In this document: piece by piece, positions 54,948-64,000 of the stretch | How positions within the stretch are numbered: position 1 is the stretch's first letter | Layout of the letters: each line of letters opens with the position of its first letter | DNA from: Syngnathus acus | Taxonomy: Eukaryota; Chordata; Actinopteri; Syngnathiformes; Syngnathidae | DNA: 64,000 nt | Assembly: GCF_901709675.1 (NCBI RefSeq) | Contig: NC_051098.1 | Coordinates: 2,966,500 to 3,030,499, forward strand | Direction: 5' to 3' | Translations under genes and position numbers: made by a program | The notes under the pieces: model-generated | Database searches by the model: none | Told to the model about the DNA's origin: nothing | What the model saw: the letters and a program-made list of their open reading frames with translations, nothing else

Positions 54948-55080
54948 GCAGTTTGTTCAGGTGTGGACCTACAGATGCTGGCTACAGCCTACAAGGGAGG
55001 CCCTTGTTGTCGGCCCAGACTGTGTCACATCAACCGGCACCAGCACTCTGGCCTGGGGATGACCCTGAGCTCAGTGAAAG
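54948..55080 (+). CDS. pdzd3: pdzd3 exon: PDZ1-PDZ2 linker and start of PDZ2
   Basis: The acceptor is TTCAATGTAG at 54947 and the donor is AAAG|GTACCA at 55081. The phase is 0 in and 1 out. It reads AVCSGVDLQMLATAYKGGPC, then CRPRLCHINRHQHSGLGMTL and SSVK. RPRLCHI and GLGMTL (the carboxylate-binding loop) mark the start of PDZ2, as in PDZD3. Confidence 0.88.
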
Positions 55081-55200
55081 GTACCAGCACAAAATATATC
55101 AATAATCATACCTAACAGTGACCACGAATCACCTACTGCACTTTGGTGGTCTATAATGCTGATGGAACTGTTCTGTCACAGTTCATAGTTGCAAAAACTA

Positions 55201-56470
55201 CCATATTGGCCCGAATTTAAGACAATGTTTTTTGCATTGAAATAAGACTGAAAAAGTGGGGGTCGTCTTACATTCGGAGTCTAGACATTATACCCATTCA
55301 CTTGTGCGCAGCGGTAAGTTAAAGGTTGCTGGTATCGACTGAGTATGTTGCTGTGATCGTGTGCGTCTTTGACACAAAGTGAGTATATACATCTCATTGT
55401 TACTACTGTCCACTGTTGTGCTGTTTATCCAATCGCGGTTTGCTTCGTGTGCGTACCGTTTGATTGACAGCTCCGGCGCGCTCCTTTAAGTTTCCCTCGC
55501 ATCGTACACGCATGACTACAGCCGTTACGCAGTGGCACGGTGACTAACGGTCGCCAGCAAATGTATTTTGTTGTCTCGATGACTTATGTTTGGTGTGTTG
55601 CCGAGAGTATTTCATTCATGGTTATTTACTATAGTGGAACCGCTACGCGCAGTTAGTTATGTAATGTGTGCCGTCTACTAGTGTTGTGTGACATCAGAAG
55701 TTGAGCGTTGACTTACGTGCTGTATTTCTGTCTCTTGCAGAACCACACACGCGCACACACGCCCTTCATACAATAATCACACACACAAGAATCACATTCA
55801 CACACCAAAAGACTCACCCATGTACACTACACACCTGCTCTCACATCCATACGACCAAACGTTTGCCTATACCCTTTTGCCAGTTTGCCTGTATGCCCCT
55901 ATGAGCAACAGTGCCTGTTACTTTTTTGCCAATAATTCAGTAAAGCAATCAAAACTGAACCACGTCTTACCTCCTGTGTTCTGACCGACACCCGGGGGCG
56001 AAAAGAGCATAACCATCCGAGCCAACCCCCGATACAGTCCTCAGGCTCCCCAACAATAGCGGTAGCAGTTTGCATTATTTTATTGCAATGTTTTTCCTTA
56101 TTCAGATTTCTTTCAAGACTACAGTTACAGTTAAACTTCACTTTGATGACTTTATTGCAATTTTGTTGTTTTATCAGAGTAGATTGGTTTATTTACATTT
56201 CAAAAACCAGAAGCTGTTCATTTACAAATGTGATTGTACTTTAGTTTACATATTTAAATGTTCAGATATTAAGATGTGATAGACAGTTTTTGCATGATTT
56301 GAATGAGGCAAAATAACATGCTTTTTCTCTCGAATATATTGTTATAATCATTTATTTCAGATGTAATCATTTTCTGTATAAAAAATGTATGTGGTGTTCA
56401 AATAGTCTTTTTTCAAACTTGAGTCTTGAAAAAGAGATGGTCGTCTTATAATCAGGGTCGTCGTGTACGG
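55201..56470 (+). mobile_element. TA-flanked MITE of the 'ATAAGACGACC' family
   Basis: The ends are TA|CCATATTGGCCCGAATTTAA and TATAATCAGGGTCGTCGTGTACGG|TA-like, imperfectly inverted. GGGGGTCGTCTTACATTCGG and GATGGTCGTCTTATAATC are subterminal copies of one word. The interior includes a CA-rich stretch at 55745-55830. The left 300 bp recurs inverted at 961-1270. Confidence 0.65.
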
Positions 56471-56491
56471 TATATAAATACTATAAACATA

Positions 56492-56661
56492 CCGTAATTT
56501 TCGGACTATAAGTCGCGGTTTTTTTTCATAGTTTGGGTGGGGGGGCGACTTATACTCAGGAGCGATTTATATACATATATATGGGTTTTTTTCACTTTTT
56601 TGGGCATTTTATGGCTGGTGCGACTTATACTCCGGTGCGACTTATAGTCCGAAAATTACGG
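56492..56661 (-). mobile_element. Short TA-flanked MITE, inverted partner of 53592-53760
   Basis: The ends are TA|CCGTAATTTTCGGACTATAA and TTATAGTCCGAAAATTACGG|TA, 170 bp. The interior is the inverse of the other copy (CATAGTTTGGGTGGGGGGGC, GGGCATTTTATGGCTGGTGC). Confidence 0.9.
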
Positions 56662-56929
56662 TACATAAAAACCACAAACCATCAAATCTGTGTGCGCTTG
56701 CGCATAGGGTGCGTGTGACGCGGTATTGTGTAGAAGTGCTTGTAGTTAGTGCATGTTGTGTGTTACATGTTGCTCCTGCTTGCTACTCTCTGCCTTTAGC
56801 TACTGCCACCTGCTTGCCCTCCTAGTTGGAGTGAAAAGAGGAGCAGAGTGCGTAAGCCTCCTCCTGTCGGTACACAGCCTCTCCACCACCAAGACTCCTG
56901 CAGTGCCCCCACGAAGCCACACAGCACCC

Positions 56930-58300
56930 CGTCCAATGCACTCTGTGCTGTCGGAGACCATTTATTATGGGAACCTTCAATGCATGCACAGCGATAGAAG
57001 AGGCAAGGTTAATAGAACTTGCACACTGTGCTGAGGAACAGGGTGTGGAGATCCTGAGGGTCCAAGAACACAGGAGAGTGCATACTGATGACCGGCGTGA
57101 TACTGTATCGCAGTCGAGAGATGCACGTTCATCACTGCATCTATGTGGAAGAACGAGGCCCAGCAAACCAGTAACAGTCATAGTCGTGTACTAACCCACA
57201 AACGTGGCGCCATCTGACATGAGGCAAAAGTTCTTTGAGGACCTTGTAAGAGCGGTCCGTGACATCCCAGCCACAAGCTCCTGGCAATCCTTGGGGACTT
57301 CAATGCAAGGCTAGGACCTGAGGACGCACCCTTTCCCTGCCATGACTCTACCTACTGCTGCAGCACCTACCGCACTGCCTTCCTCACAGAACACAAGCTA
57401 CTGGCGGCAAATACCATCTTCCGGAAGAGAACAGGAAAGAGGTGGCCCTTCCGAGACCGACCCTCAGGAAGGCTACGGCAGCTAGATTACATACTAGTGA
57501 GGAAGAAGTGGAGGAACTCCATCATGAACGCTGAGCACTTTCAGTTCTGAGGGCTCAGACCACCGCATGGTCTCAATGAGAGTTCACCTGAGCCTCAGGG
57601 TCCCTAAACAAGGTCCCAACATCCGATATAGTAACTGGAAAGCTTTCACAAACGACCCTGGCCTTCTAAGGAAGAGGACCAAGGAGGGACAGGTGGAGGG
57701 ACACAGCCCGGAGGAGAGGGTGACAACCTGGACCAGCTACTTCCAAAGGCTGCTGGGAGAAATAGCAGAAGCAGCTGAGGAAGAGAAAAATACCATCAGT
57801 TCTCCAAAACCTGAACATCAACGATGGTCCCTTCACACTCGGAGAGCTGGCCAGGGAAAATCTATAGTAAGAGTGGGAAAAAGCACTGGTCCGAATGACA
57901 TACCACCAGAGGTCCTGAGGAACTGTGATCTCGACGACGACTTTCTGGAGTTCTGCAACCTTGCTCTGCTGCACAATCGGCTGCCTGATATATCGTCTCT
58001 ATCAAATATGTAACCAACAAAATCCTGTACGAGGGAAGACTTAGGGTGAGCGACAAGATTGCTGTGAGGAGAATGAGACTAGCAGGACATTGCCGAAGGC
58101 ATCGAGAGCTGCCAGCCAGCTAACTGGTGCTATGGGAACCAATACATGGACATCGGTCAAGACGACGTCCCACACTAGCATACGTGGACATACTCAAGAG
58201 GGATGCAGGAGCCCTGAACACTAACAAAATGGCCAGATGTATGGAGAATCGGGATGACTGGAAGCAACGATGGAAGACTCGGCTGTGGACGACCTAGAGA
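56930..58300 (+). pseudogene. Non-LTR retrotransposon remnant (endonuclease, linker and C terminus)
   Basis: Endonuclease pieces read MGTFNACTAIEEARLIELAH with VEILRVQEHRRVH near 56967-57080, then RLRQLDYILVRKKWRNSIMN and SDHRMVSMRVHLSL at about 57475-57600. After an internal deletion come TTWTSYFQRLLGE and GKSTGPNDIPPEVLRNCDLD (57720-57930). Another deletion then leads to the ending VSDKIAVRRMRLAGHCRRHR and PTLAYVDILKRDAG (58040-58220). No catalytic FADD/YADD remains. The clade is not resolved. Confidence 0.65.
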
Positions 58301-58309
58301 GAGCGAGAG

Positions 58310-58829
58310 AGAGACAGAGCGAGACAGATATCAAATCTGGATGCTACAATGGATATAAACAGTTTACACACTCCTGTTCAAACACCTGGGTTTTGGAAAC
58401 TAAAAAAAAAAAAGGGAGACAATAATGAATTGAATGAATTTCCAAACCTTATCCACTATCGATTGGCCTCACTAATCCAGTATTTAGGGAATGGAGTAAA
58501 AGGCTGCATTTATGCTGTACAGAACAACTTGGCTATTGGCATAGGAGGAAAACCCCAAATAGAATTGGATGTCTTCAAGTCAAAATTAGGCCTCTTCCAA
58601 ATGTGGATAAAAAATCTGATTTGAATCTGATATTTAAAAAAACACTGATCAAATATAGCTCATTGGTTACGTAAACATGAAACATATGCAGTATTTATCA
58701 AAACTACAGCATTAAAATAGACAGCTCGGTGTAAATTACGAACGTACGTACTTTGAAATAATGTGGAAGTTTCCCGCTTTAATCAAGAGACCTGCAGTTA
58801 AATTACACTCAAGTTTAATGTGTCTGCAG
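58310..58829. other. pdzd3 intron, nothing recognised
   Basis: A 91-codon frame at 58349-58624 has no family features. The last bases AATGTGTCTGCAG form the acceptor of the next exon. Confidence 0.4.
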
Positions 58830-58966
58830 TTCTAAAACGACACTGCATACTGAGCATCGGAACTGGTGGTCCAGCAGAGAAAGCTGGAGTCAGAAGTGGG
58901 GACAGATTGGTCTGGATAAATGGTGTCAGGACATCCAATCTCACACACAACTTCATCAACAAATCA
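58830..58966 (+). CDS. pdzd3: pdzd3 exon: PDZ2, middle part
   Basis: The acceptor is TGTCTGCAG at 58829 and the donor is TCA|GTAAGA at 58967. The phase is 1 in and 0 out. The split codon is V, then [40 protein letters not shown] and [26 protein letters not shown] is the alphaA/betaD block of PDZ2. Confidence 0.9.
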
Positions 58967-59028
58967 GTAAGAAATTATTTTCTCTTATTTACTGTATTAT
59001 AAGTCCTTCAGTGTGTTTTGTTTCTCAG

Positions 59029-59236
59029 TTGAAGAAGAGTGCAGACTCTGTGACTGTGTTGGTTATTGATGGTGAAAGCGAGTCTTGCTACATCAGGAGG
59101 AAAATGCCCATCTTGCCTGTGCTGGCAGTCGACTATAATCTTCCATACTCAGCAAAGACAATGCATCTGGTTAAAGGACCTGATGGATATGGTTTCCTGC
59201 TGAGGCAAGAGAAGCTTCTCGATATACAACGAACAG
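59029..59236 (+). CDS. pdzd3: pdzd3 exon: end of PDZ2, linker and start of PDZ3
   Basis: The acceptor is GTTTCTCAG at 59028 and the donor is ACAG|GTAAGA at 59237. The phase is 0 in and 1 out. It reads [60 protein letters not shown] and [17 protein letters not shown] is betaF of PDZ2. [17 protein letters not shown] carries the GYGF loop of PDZ3; human PDZD3 has L-KGPQGFGFLLREEK. Confidence 0.92.
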
Positions 59237-59509
59237 GTAAGACATTCATGACGGGAATAACAGGAGTCATTTGAGAAAATTGAATAAAAATAGCCTCATC
59301 TCGGTATGTCCTTGGACAAAGAACAATTTGATCTTTACTGCTATCCAACCTACCTGACCCTGTGTGAAAATGTATTAGCCCAACTTATTTACTGTGGTTA
59401 ATCCTATTTATCAATTAATTTTCTATGACCACATCCATGTCTGATTACCTATTCAATCAGGAACTCCCTTAAATACAACCTGTTTGAAAAAATTGCATCT
59501 GTCATAAGA
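59237..59509. other. pdzd3 intron, nothing recognised
   Basis: Short unique-looking stretch before the Tc1-like remnant. Confidence 0.4.
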
Positions 59510-60030
59510 TTGCAAAAAGCTTCAACTAATTGACAAGATGCAAAAAACCCCTCAAAAGAACAGATGAAAAAGTAGCTGGCATCAATTAGTCTGGAAATGG
59601 TTACAGTCATTGCCAAGCTTTAGGACACCAACAAATCAAGGTGAGGGCCATTATTCATACACTGAGAAAACATAGAACAGTAGGGAACTTTGCGAGAAGT
59701 TGCCAGCCTACAAAAATGAACCCAAGAGCAGAACGACGGCTCATTGAGGTCACAAATCACCCCAGGACAATGTCTAATGACCCACTGGCCTTCCTCGCTT
59801 CGCTTTTTTTTTTCTTTTTTAGCAAAACACATCTGAATAATTCACAACACTTTTGGGAGAACCATATCAACAGTCAAACATTGTGTGGAGTAGTAGTGTG
59901 ATAGTCTGGGGCTGCTTTACTTCGACAGGCTTTGGATGACTTGCAGTGATTGATGAAACCATGAATTACCAGAAATCCTGTTTGCCCCTCAGTTTGCGAA
60001 CCTCACGCTAAAGCGCATTTGGTATCTGCA
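59510..60030 (+). pseudogene. Tc1-like transposon remnant
   Basis: GCCAAGCTTTAGGACACCAA, GAGGGCCATTATTCATACAC, GAGAAAACATAGAACAGTAG and CATTGAGGTCACAAATCACC follow the order of the N-terminal helix-turn-helix part of fish Tc1-like transposases. After a deletion, GTGATAGTCTGGGGCTGCTT and AACCATGAATTACCAG come from the region after the first catalytic residues. No complete frame remains. Confidence 0.75.
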
Positions 60031-60105
60031 TAATGACAGAAAAAACCAAAACAAAACAAAACAAAAAACATCAGCAAGTGAATTTCTTTAAAATATATTT
60101 AGATA

Positions 60106-61440
60106 CAGTGGAGCCTCGGTTTGCGAACGTCCCAGTTCTCGAACAAATCGGTATTCGAACAAAAATTAGAGAATTTTTTGTTTCGGATGTCGGACGAAAT
60201 TTCGTTTGTCGAACGTCGCGAGATGACCCGAGAGGACATGCATGCCAACTGACTCCGTTCGTTATTACATTCTCGTTACTCTGAGGATTGCATCAACTCT
60301 AATCATGCCTCCAAAGGAAGCAAGTGGGAGCAGTAAAGCTGATCATGGCGAAAAGAGGAAATAGTGCGCAAAACGGTTGAATTTAAAAAATTAATCGCAA
60401 AATATGAGTCCGGTGTGCGTGTCAGAGTTTGCGCGGGAGTTTTGCATGACAAAATCGACAATAAGCTCGATCCACACAAACTTTGATACAGTACGTATAC
60501 TTTATCTTTCATTAGAATTTCTGCAGTTTTTTTTTTTTTTTAAATTAAGAAAGAAAATGTTTTTGCTGTTTTTGCTGTACACGAACTTTGATACAGTACG
60601 TATACTGTATGTTATCTTTCATTAGAATTTCTGCATTTTTTTTTTGTTTTTGTTTGTTGAAATTAAGAAAACGTTTTTGCTGTTGTCTTTCCATCCATCC
60701 ATCCATTTTCTGAACCGCTTAGTCCCCACGGGGGTCGCGGGCGTGCTGGAGCCTATCCCAGCTGTCATCGGGCAGTAGGCGGGGGACACCCTGAACTGGT
60801 TGCCAGCCAATCGCAGGGCACACAGAGACAAACAACCATTTGCACTCGCACTCACACCTAGGGACAATTATGAGTCTTCAATCGGCCTACCAAGCATGTT
60901 TTCGGGATGTGGGAGGAAACCGGAGTGCCCGGAGAAAACCCACGCGGGCCCGGGGAGAACATGCAAACTCCACACAGGGAGGGCCGGAGGTGGAATCGAA
61001 CCTGCACCCTCCTAACTGTGAGGCGGACGTGCTACCCAGTGCGCCACCGAGCACTCTGTTGTCTTTCATTGGTAAAAATAAAAAAACGTTTTGATGTGCT
61101 TTTTTTCCCCCTCACAATCTAAAAAGATATCTTTTACTATTAGAGTGAAACACACAAGCGAGTTGCTACAGATACGGCAATACATTCCCCAGCCTAGCCT
61201 ACTCTATTAATTCAGTTTATTATTTATATTATTTATTTATACATTACCTACTCACTTATTTATGCAGTATATGGTGTAAAATAATGAAAAAATGCTTTAA
61301 AAAAGCATTTTGTTTGGTTTGGAACGGATAAAAATGTTTTTCCATTATTTGTCATGGGAAAACATGATTCGGAATTCGAACGATTCACTTCTCGAACAGC
61401 CTTCTGGAACGGATTGTGGTCAAAAACCGAGGCTTCACTG
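60106..61440 (+). mobile_element. Tigger-like (pogo) element with transposase N-terminal remnant
   Basis: The ends are TA|CAGTGGAGCCTCGGTTTGCG and AAAACCGAGGCTTCACTG|TA, 1335 bp. From 60306 it encodes MPPKEASGSSKADHGEKRK, then in shifted frames KTVEFKKLIAKYESG and VSEFAREFCMTKSTISSI. That is the CENP-B/pogo-type helix-turn-helix start. The DDE domain is absent. The common fish repeat at 60690-61058 is inserted inside it, inverted relative to 29520-29790. Two imperfect direct repeats (CAAACTTTGATACAGTACGT and CGAACTTTGATACAGTACGT) lie at about 60477 and 60581. Confidence 0.85.
60690..61058 (-). mobile_element. Common fish interspersed repeat, nested in the Tigger-like element
   Basis: CCATCCATCCATCCATTTTC and TGAACCGCTTAGTCCCCACG lead into ACACCCTGAACTGGTTGCCA, GGAGGAAACCGGAGTGCCCG and GAGGCGGACGTGCTACCCAG. 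It is the reverse complement of the 29520-29790 copy and extends further at the end. Confidence 0.75.
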
Positions 61441-61905
61441 TATCTCCAAAGATATAGAAAGATTTATTGCCAGTAATAGAAAATTCTTGATTTCAGCTGT
61501 TATCACCCAACAAGTTTTAGGGCCATGAGGGTTTGATTTGTTTTCTCCCTTAATAATAAAACATAATCTAAAATAGCATTTTATAAATAGCATCAGTTTG
61601 TTTACTTGTATTGTTTTTGACTCATATTTAAGTTTGTTTGATCATAGGAAATATTCATGTGTGACATTTGATTTTACATCTCTCTAAATACATCATATAT
61701 ATTCAGGGTCAATATATATATTTATCCATGGTCTCATGTTATTGAAGCCCATTTGGTGGTGGGGTTGGTAAATAGCTGTGCAACAGTTGTGGATTTTCAT
61801 TGCTATCTGAAATAATAGCTGTTCAGTCAAAACAATGTTTACTCCAATCTTTCACAACGAAACCATTTTTCTGTTCTAAAAAAATGAATTGTCTATATGG
61901 CTCAG
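61441..61905. other. pdzd3 intron, nothing recognised
   Basis: AT-rich unique-looking sequence ending in the TATGGCTCAG acceptor. Confidence 0.4.
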
Positions 61906-62102
61906 TTCATGTTCTTAGGGAGGTGGACAAGGGGAGTCCAGCAGAAGAGGCAGGAATGATAGCTGGAGATCTACTGCTGGCGGTCAACGGAGAACCAGTA
62001 GAGTGCATGGAGCATGAGGATATTGTCCAAAGGGTTCGGAAAAGTGGTACGAGAGTCAGCTTTACCGCTATATCGATACCAGGGAGACGCCTCTTCAAAG
62101 AG
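61906..62102 (+). CDS. pdzd3: pdzd3 exon: PDZ3, main part
   Basis: The acceptor is TGGCTCAG at 61905 and the donor is GAG|GTAGGT at 62103. The phase is 1 in and 0 out. The split codon is V, then HVLREVDKGSPAEEAGMIAG, DLLLAVNGEPVECMEHEDIV, QRVRKSGTRVSFTAISIPGR and RLFKE. SPAEEAGM-AGDLLLAVNGE is alphaA/betaD, and HEDIVQRVRKSG is alphaB with the class I-type histidine at its start. Confidence 0.92.
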
Positions 62103-62197
62103 GTAGGTTCCATTACATTGTACTTTGCAAAAAAAATGTAAATAATAATCATACATGTATTAGAAATGGCCTCTTTGCTGTTTTGTTTTCTCTTCAG

Positions 62198-62284
62198 CTT
62201 GGTATTTCCCCCTTGTTTTTTCATGATGAATTCATAAACCAGGATGACTGTGTCCTAGGTCAGATCGGAATTCAAACAGCACAG
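62198..62284 (+). CDS. pdzd3: pdzd3 exon: PDZ3-PDZ4 linker; last exon seen
   Basis: The acceptor is CTCTTCAG at 62197 and the donor is CAG|GTATTG at 62285. The phase is 0 at both ends. It reads LGISPLFFHDEFINQDDCVL then GQIGIQTAQ. LGISPL-F corresponds to the LSPLLFL segment after PDZ3 in human PDZD3. PDZ4 and the stop codon are not in the window. Confidence 0.82.
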
Positions 62285-62619
62285 GTATTGCATCATCTCT
62301 ACTTTCAACCGTCTGCACGTCTTAACAGTTCAAACCCACGGACTTAGAGGGGAAAAATAAACTTGAATTTACTTATGATTGAGGGAAATTTTATCGTTCA
62401 GCAAAACTCAATTGACTTGGACACTTGCACATAATTCCACATTTTATTTGAACATGAATCCCTCTTTAAAAATTCTACACATTACCTCAAAATGACTTTT
62501 GCTTTTTGGAATCTTTGATTGTCTCAAAGATACACAGGCTTTGCAATGAAGCTTAGATAAACCCTGTATCCATAACTGAGATGTTTCTTCATTTTAAGAG
62601 CCCATCTGTGCTAAATGTG
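62285..62619. other. pdzd3 intron, nothing recognised
   Basis: Unique-looking AT-rich sequence. Confidence 0.4.
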
Positions 62620-63010
62620 TTCATTCAACGTGGTTTGCAGTGGTACACAACTGTATATACACTGTAAAGGTTCAACCATTGACAGCATGTCAGAGCACAA
62701 ATTAAGCATGAAGTCAAAGAAAATGTCTGTGAACCTCAGGAAGAGAATTCTCTCAATGCACAAAATGGGCTATGAAAGGTTCATACTTCTTTTAAAGTAC
62801 CAATGACCACAGTGCCATTGTCCATCATATTGGAAGAATGGAACTACAAAACTCTTCCTCAAGCTGTTTGCCAGTTTAAACTGAGCAATCGAGGTCAAAG
62901 GGCCTTTGTCAGGGAGGTGACCAACAACTTTGTCACTGAAAGTTTGTCGTTTTAGATTCTTTGGTACATGACCCCTCCGATCAGACCCTCTCATGGAGTA
63001 GTCACTCTCT
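62620..63010 (+). pseudogene. Second Tc1-like transposon remnant
   Basis: GTCTGTGAACCTCAGGAAGA, then GAATGGAACTACAAAACTCT, TTTAAACTGAGCAATCGAGG and TTTGTCAGGGAGGTGACCAA follow the order of the helix-turn-helix coding region of fish Tc1-like transposases (KSKKMSVNLRKRILSMHK). Short deletions and stops disrupt it. It is a different copy from that at 59510. Confidence 0.75.
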
Positions 63011-63521
63011 TTCTTCAGCCAACTAAAATAAAACTTCATCGTTCAATTTTAATTCATTTGGTGATGTTTTTGGGTCACAGTCAGCATTTTTCTGAGCGTA
63101 TTTATGATGCCAAAGAGTTCAATTTCTCCCAGACTTCTGAATCATTCATGTTCATTTGCAAACATGTACACTTGTTTGACACGTTGCAGGTGCCGCAGAT
63201 TATGTTATGACAATGTTTGACTTGTTTACCTGGTAACTGTGGTCCCAACAATTTCTGAGCCGATCCTTTTTCTTTTTCATTAATGCGTCTGTCACTTGAA
63301 GACATCTTGCAAAGAGCAAGGTGATTGGTTGTTTTGTTCTTCGAATTGCAATCACACGGATGTTCATCAAGCTTCTTACTGAGGGCCGTGTAGCCCAATC
63401 CAGTCAAGTGTTGATCTACAATCAATCTTGGTGTCCTTGACAGCAATTTGTTTTGCCAATAGCGGGAGAAAGTATGGAGTAGTAAGATACCGTTCTGTGG
63501 ACAGTTTTATATATGTTGCAC
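63011..63521. other. pdzd3 intron, nothing recognised
   Basis: No terminal repeats or supported coding frame. TGTTGCAG at 63190 could be an acceptor, but the sequence after it reaches a stop within seven codons. Confidence 0.4.
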
Positions 63522-63802
63522 AGGGGTGGCATGGCTCAGTGGAAGAATGTTCGCTTCTCAACTCTAAGGTTGTGGGATTGAACCTCAACCCTGGTGACCA
63601 TGTCAAAGTGTCCAAGACAAGACAAGAAGACAAAGATAAGACACTGAACCAAACCAATTTGCTCCCAATGTGGACCTGGCAGCGTCTTGCATAGCAGCAG
63701 CCTCCCATTGGTGTATGAATGTGTGGGTGAATGTGAGGCATTGTAAATCGTTTTGGGCACCATGTGGTGTAGATAAAGTGCTATACAAGTGCATTCCATT
63801 TA
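63522..63802 (+). mobile_element. tRNA-derived SINE
   Basis: The head has an A box TGGCTCAGTGG at about 63531 and a B-box-like GGGATTGAACC about 45 bases later, spaced as in a tRNA gene. The body (AAGACAAGAAGACAAAGATA) and the tail GCTATACAAGTGCATTCCAT followed by TTACC are not tRNA. It is a retroposed SINE and not a functional tRNA gene. Confidence 0.75.
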
Positions 63803-64000
63803 CCGTTTTACTTAAATGTGCATGTTCTTAAAATGACAGGACTAGTCTGTGTGCCTCAGGATCATGTTACCGGTTTGTGGAAGCCAGAATTCTTGCTGGT
63901 TTATTTCACTTGATTTAATTGATCATTTACGTATTTCTTTTTTATTTTAGATTATACAATGAATATCTACAATCGTTTAAAACATGAATACTCAGCCTTT
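63803..64000. other. pdzd3 intron to the window edge
   Basis: Nothing recognised in the last 200 bases. Confidence 0.4.

Noticed and set aside
63190-63213. Next pdzd3 exon after GTTGCAG at 63190
   Set aside because: The phase-0 reading stops within seven codons and does not resemble the start of PDZ4.
63522-63600. Functional tRNA gene
   Set aside because: A and B boxes are present, but the sequence does not give a proper acceptor stem, and it continues into a SINE body and tail.

Overview
The window reads as teleost fish nuclear DNA. It has split vertebrate genes with GT/AG introns, a very high load of interspersed repeats, and fish-typical element families (a Rex3-type RTE retrotransposon with a GATG tail, L2/Rex1-like LINEs, Tc1-like, Tigger-like and many hAT elements). 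Nothing identifies the species. A percomorph teleost is my guess.

Two host genes lie in tandem on the + strand. (1) The 3' part of nlrx1, a mitochondrial NOD-like receptor, occupies 1481-27963. Eight exons run from the NACHT Walker B region through the leucine-rich repeats to a stop codon at 27961-27963, and the phase agrees at every junction. The start codon, targeting sequence and P-loop lie left of the window. (2) The 5' and middle part of pdzd3 (NHERF4/IKEPP), a four-PDZ scaffold, runs from 52986 (possibly 45925) to 62284. It covers PDZ1, PDZ2 and PDZ3, and the rest lies right of the window. From established knowledge, NLRX1 and PDZD3 are also neighbours in the same orientation on human 11q23.3, so this is conserved synteny and supports both identifications.

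Layout: 1-1480, a decayed hAT element and other repeats upstream of the first visible nlrx1 exon. 1481-14617, seven nlrx1 exons separated by MITEs; the first intron is almost filled by a composite element that carries two further insertions and a 251-bp tandem array. 14618-27825, a 13.2-kb intron holding hAT copies and a minus-strand LTR pair with no recognisable coding region between the LTRs. 27964-52985, about 25 kb between the genes, dominated by a nested block (32.7-44.0 kb) in which one LINE carries a foreign LINE tail, a Buster/Charlie-like hAT, a Rex3 that itself carries a hAT, and a hAT MITE. 52986-62284, pdzd3 exons with short inverted MITE copies in the introns. 62285-64000, a Tc1 remnant and a tRNA-derived SINE.

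Because many insertions keep exact target-site duplications (8 bp for hAT, TA for Tc1/mariner/pogo-like, 5 bp for one solo LTR, about 11 bp for Rex3), most boundaries can be read to the base. I found no prokaryotic feature, CRISPR array, rRNA gene or functional tRNA gene. All coordinates and identities come from reading the sequence; no alignment or database search was run.
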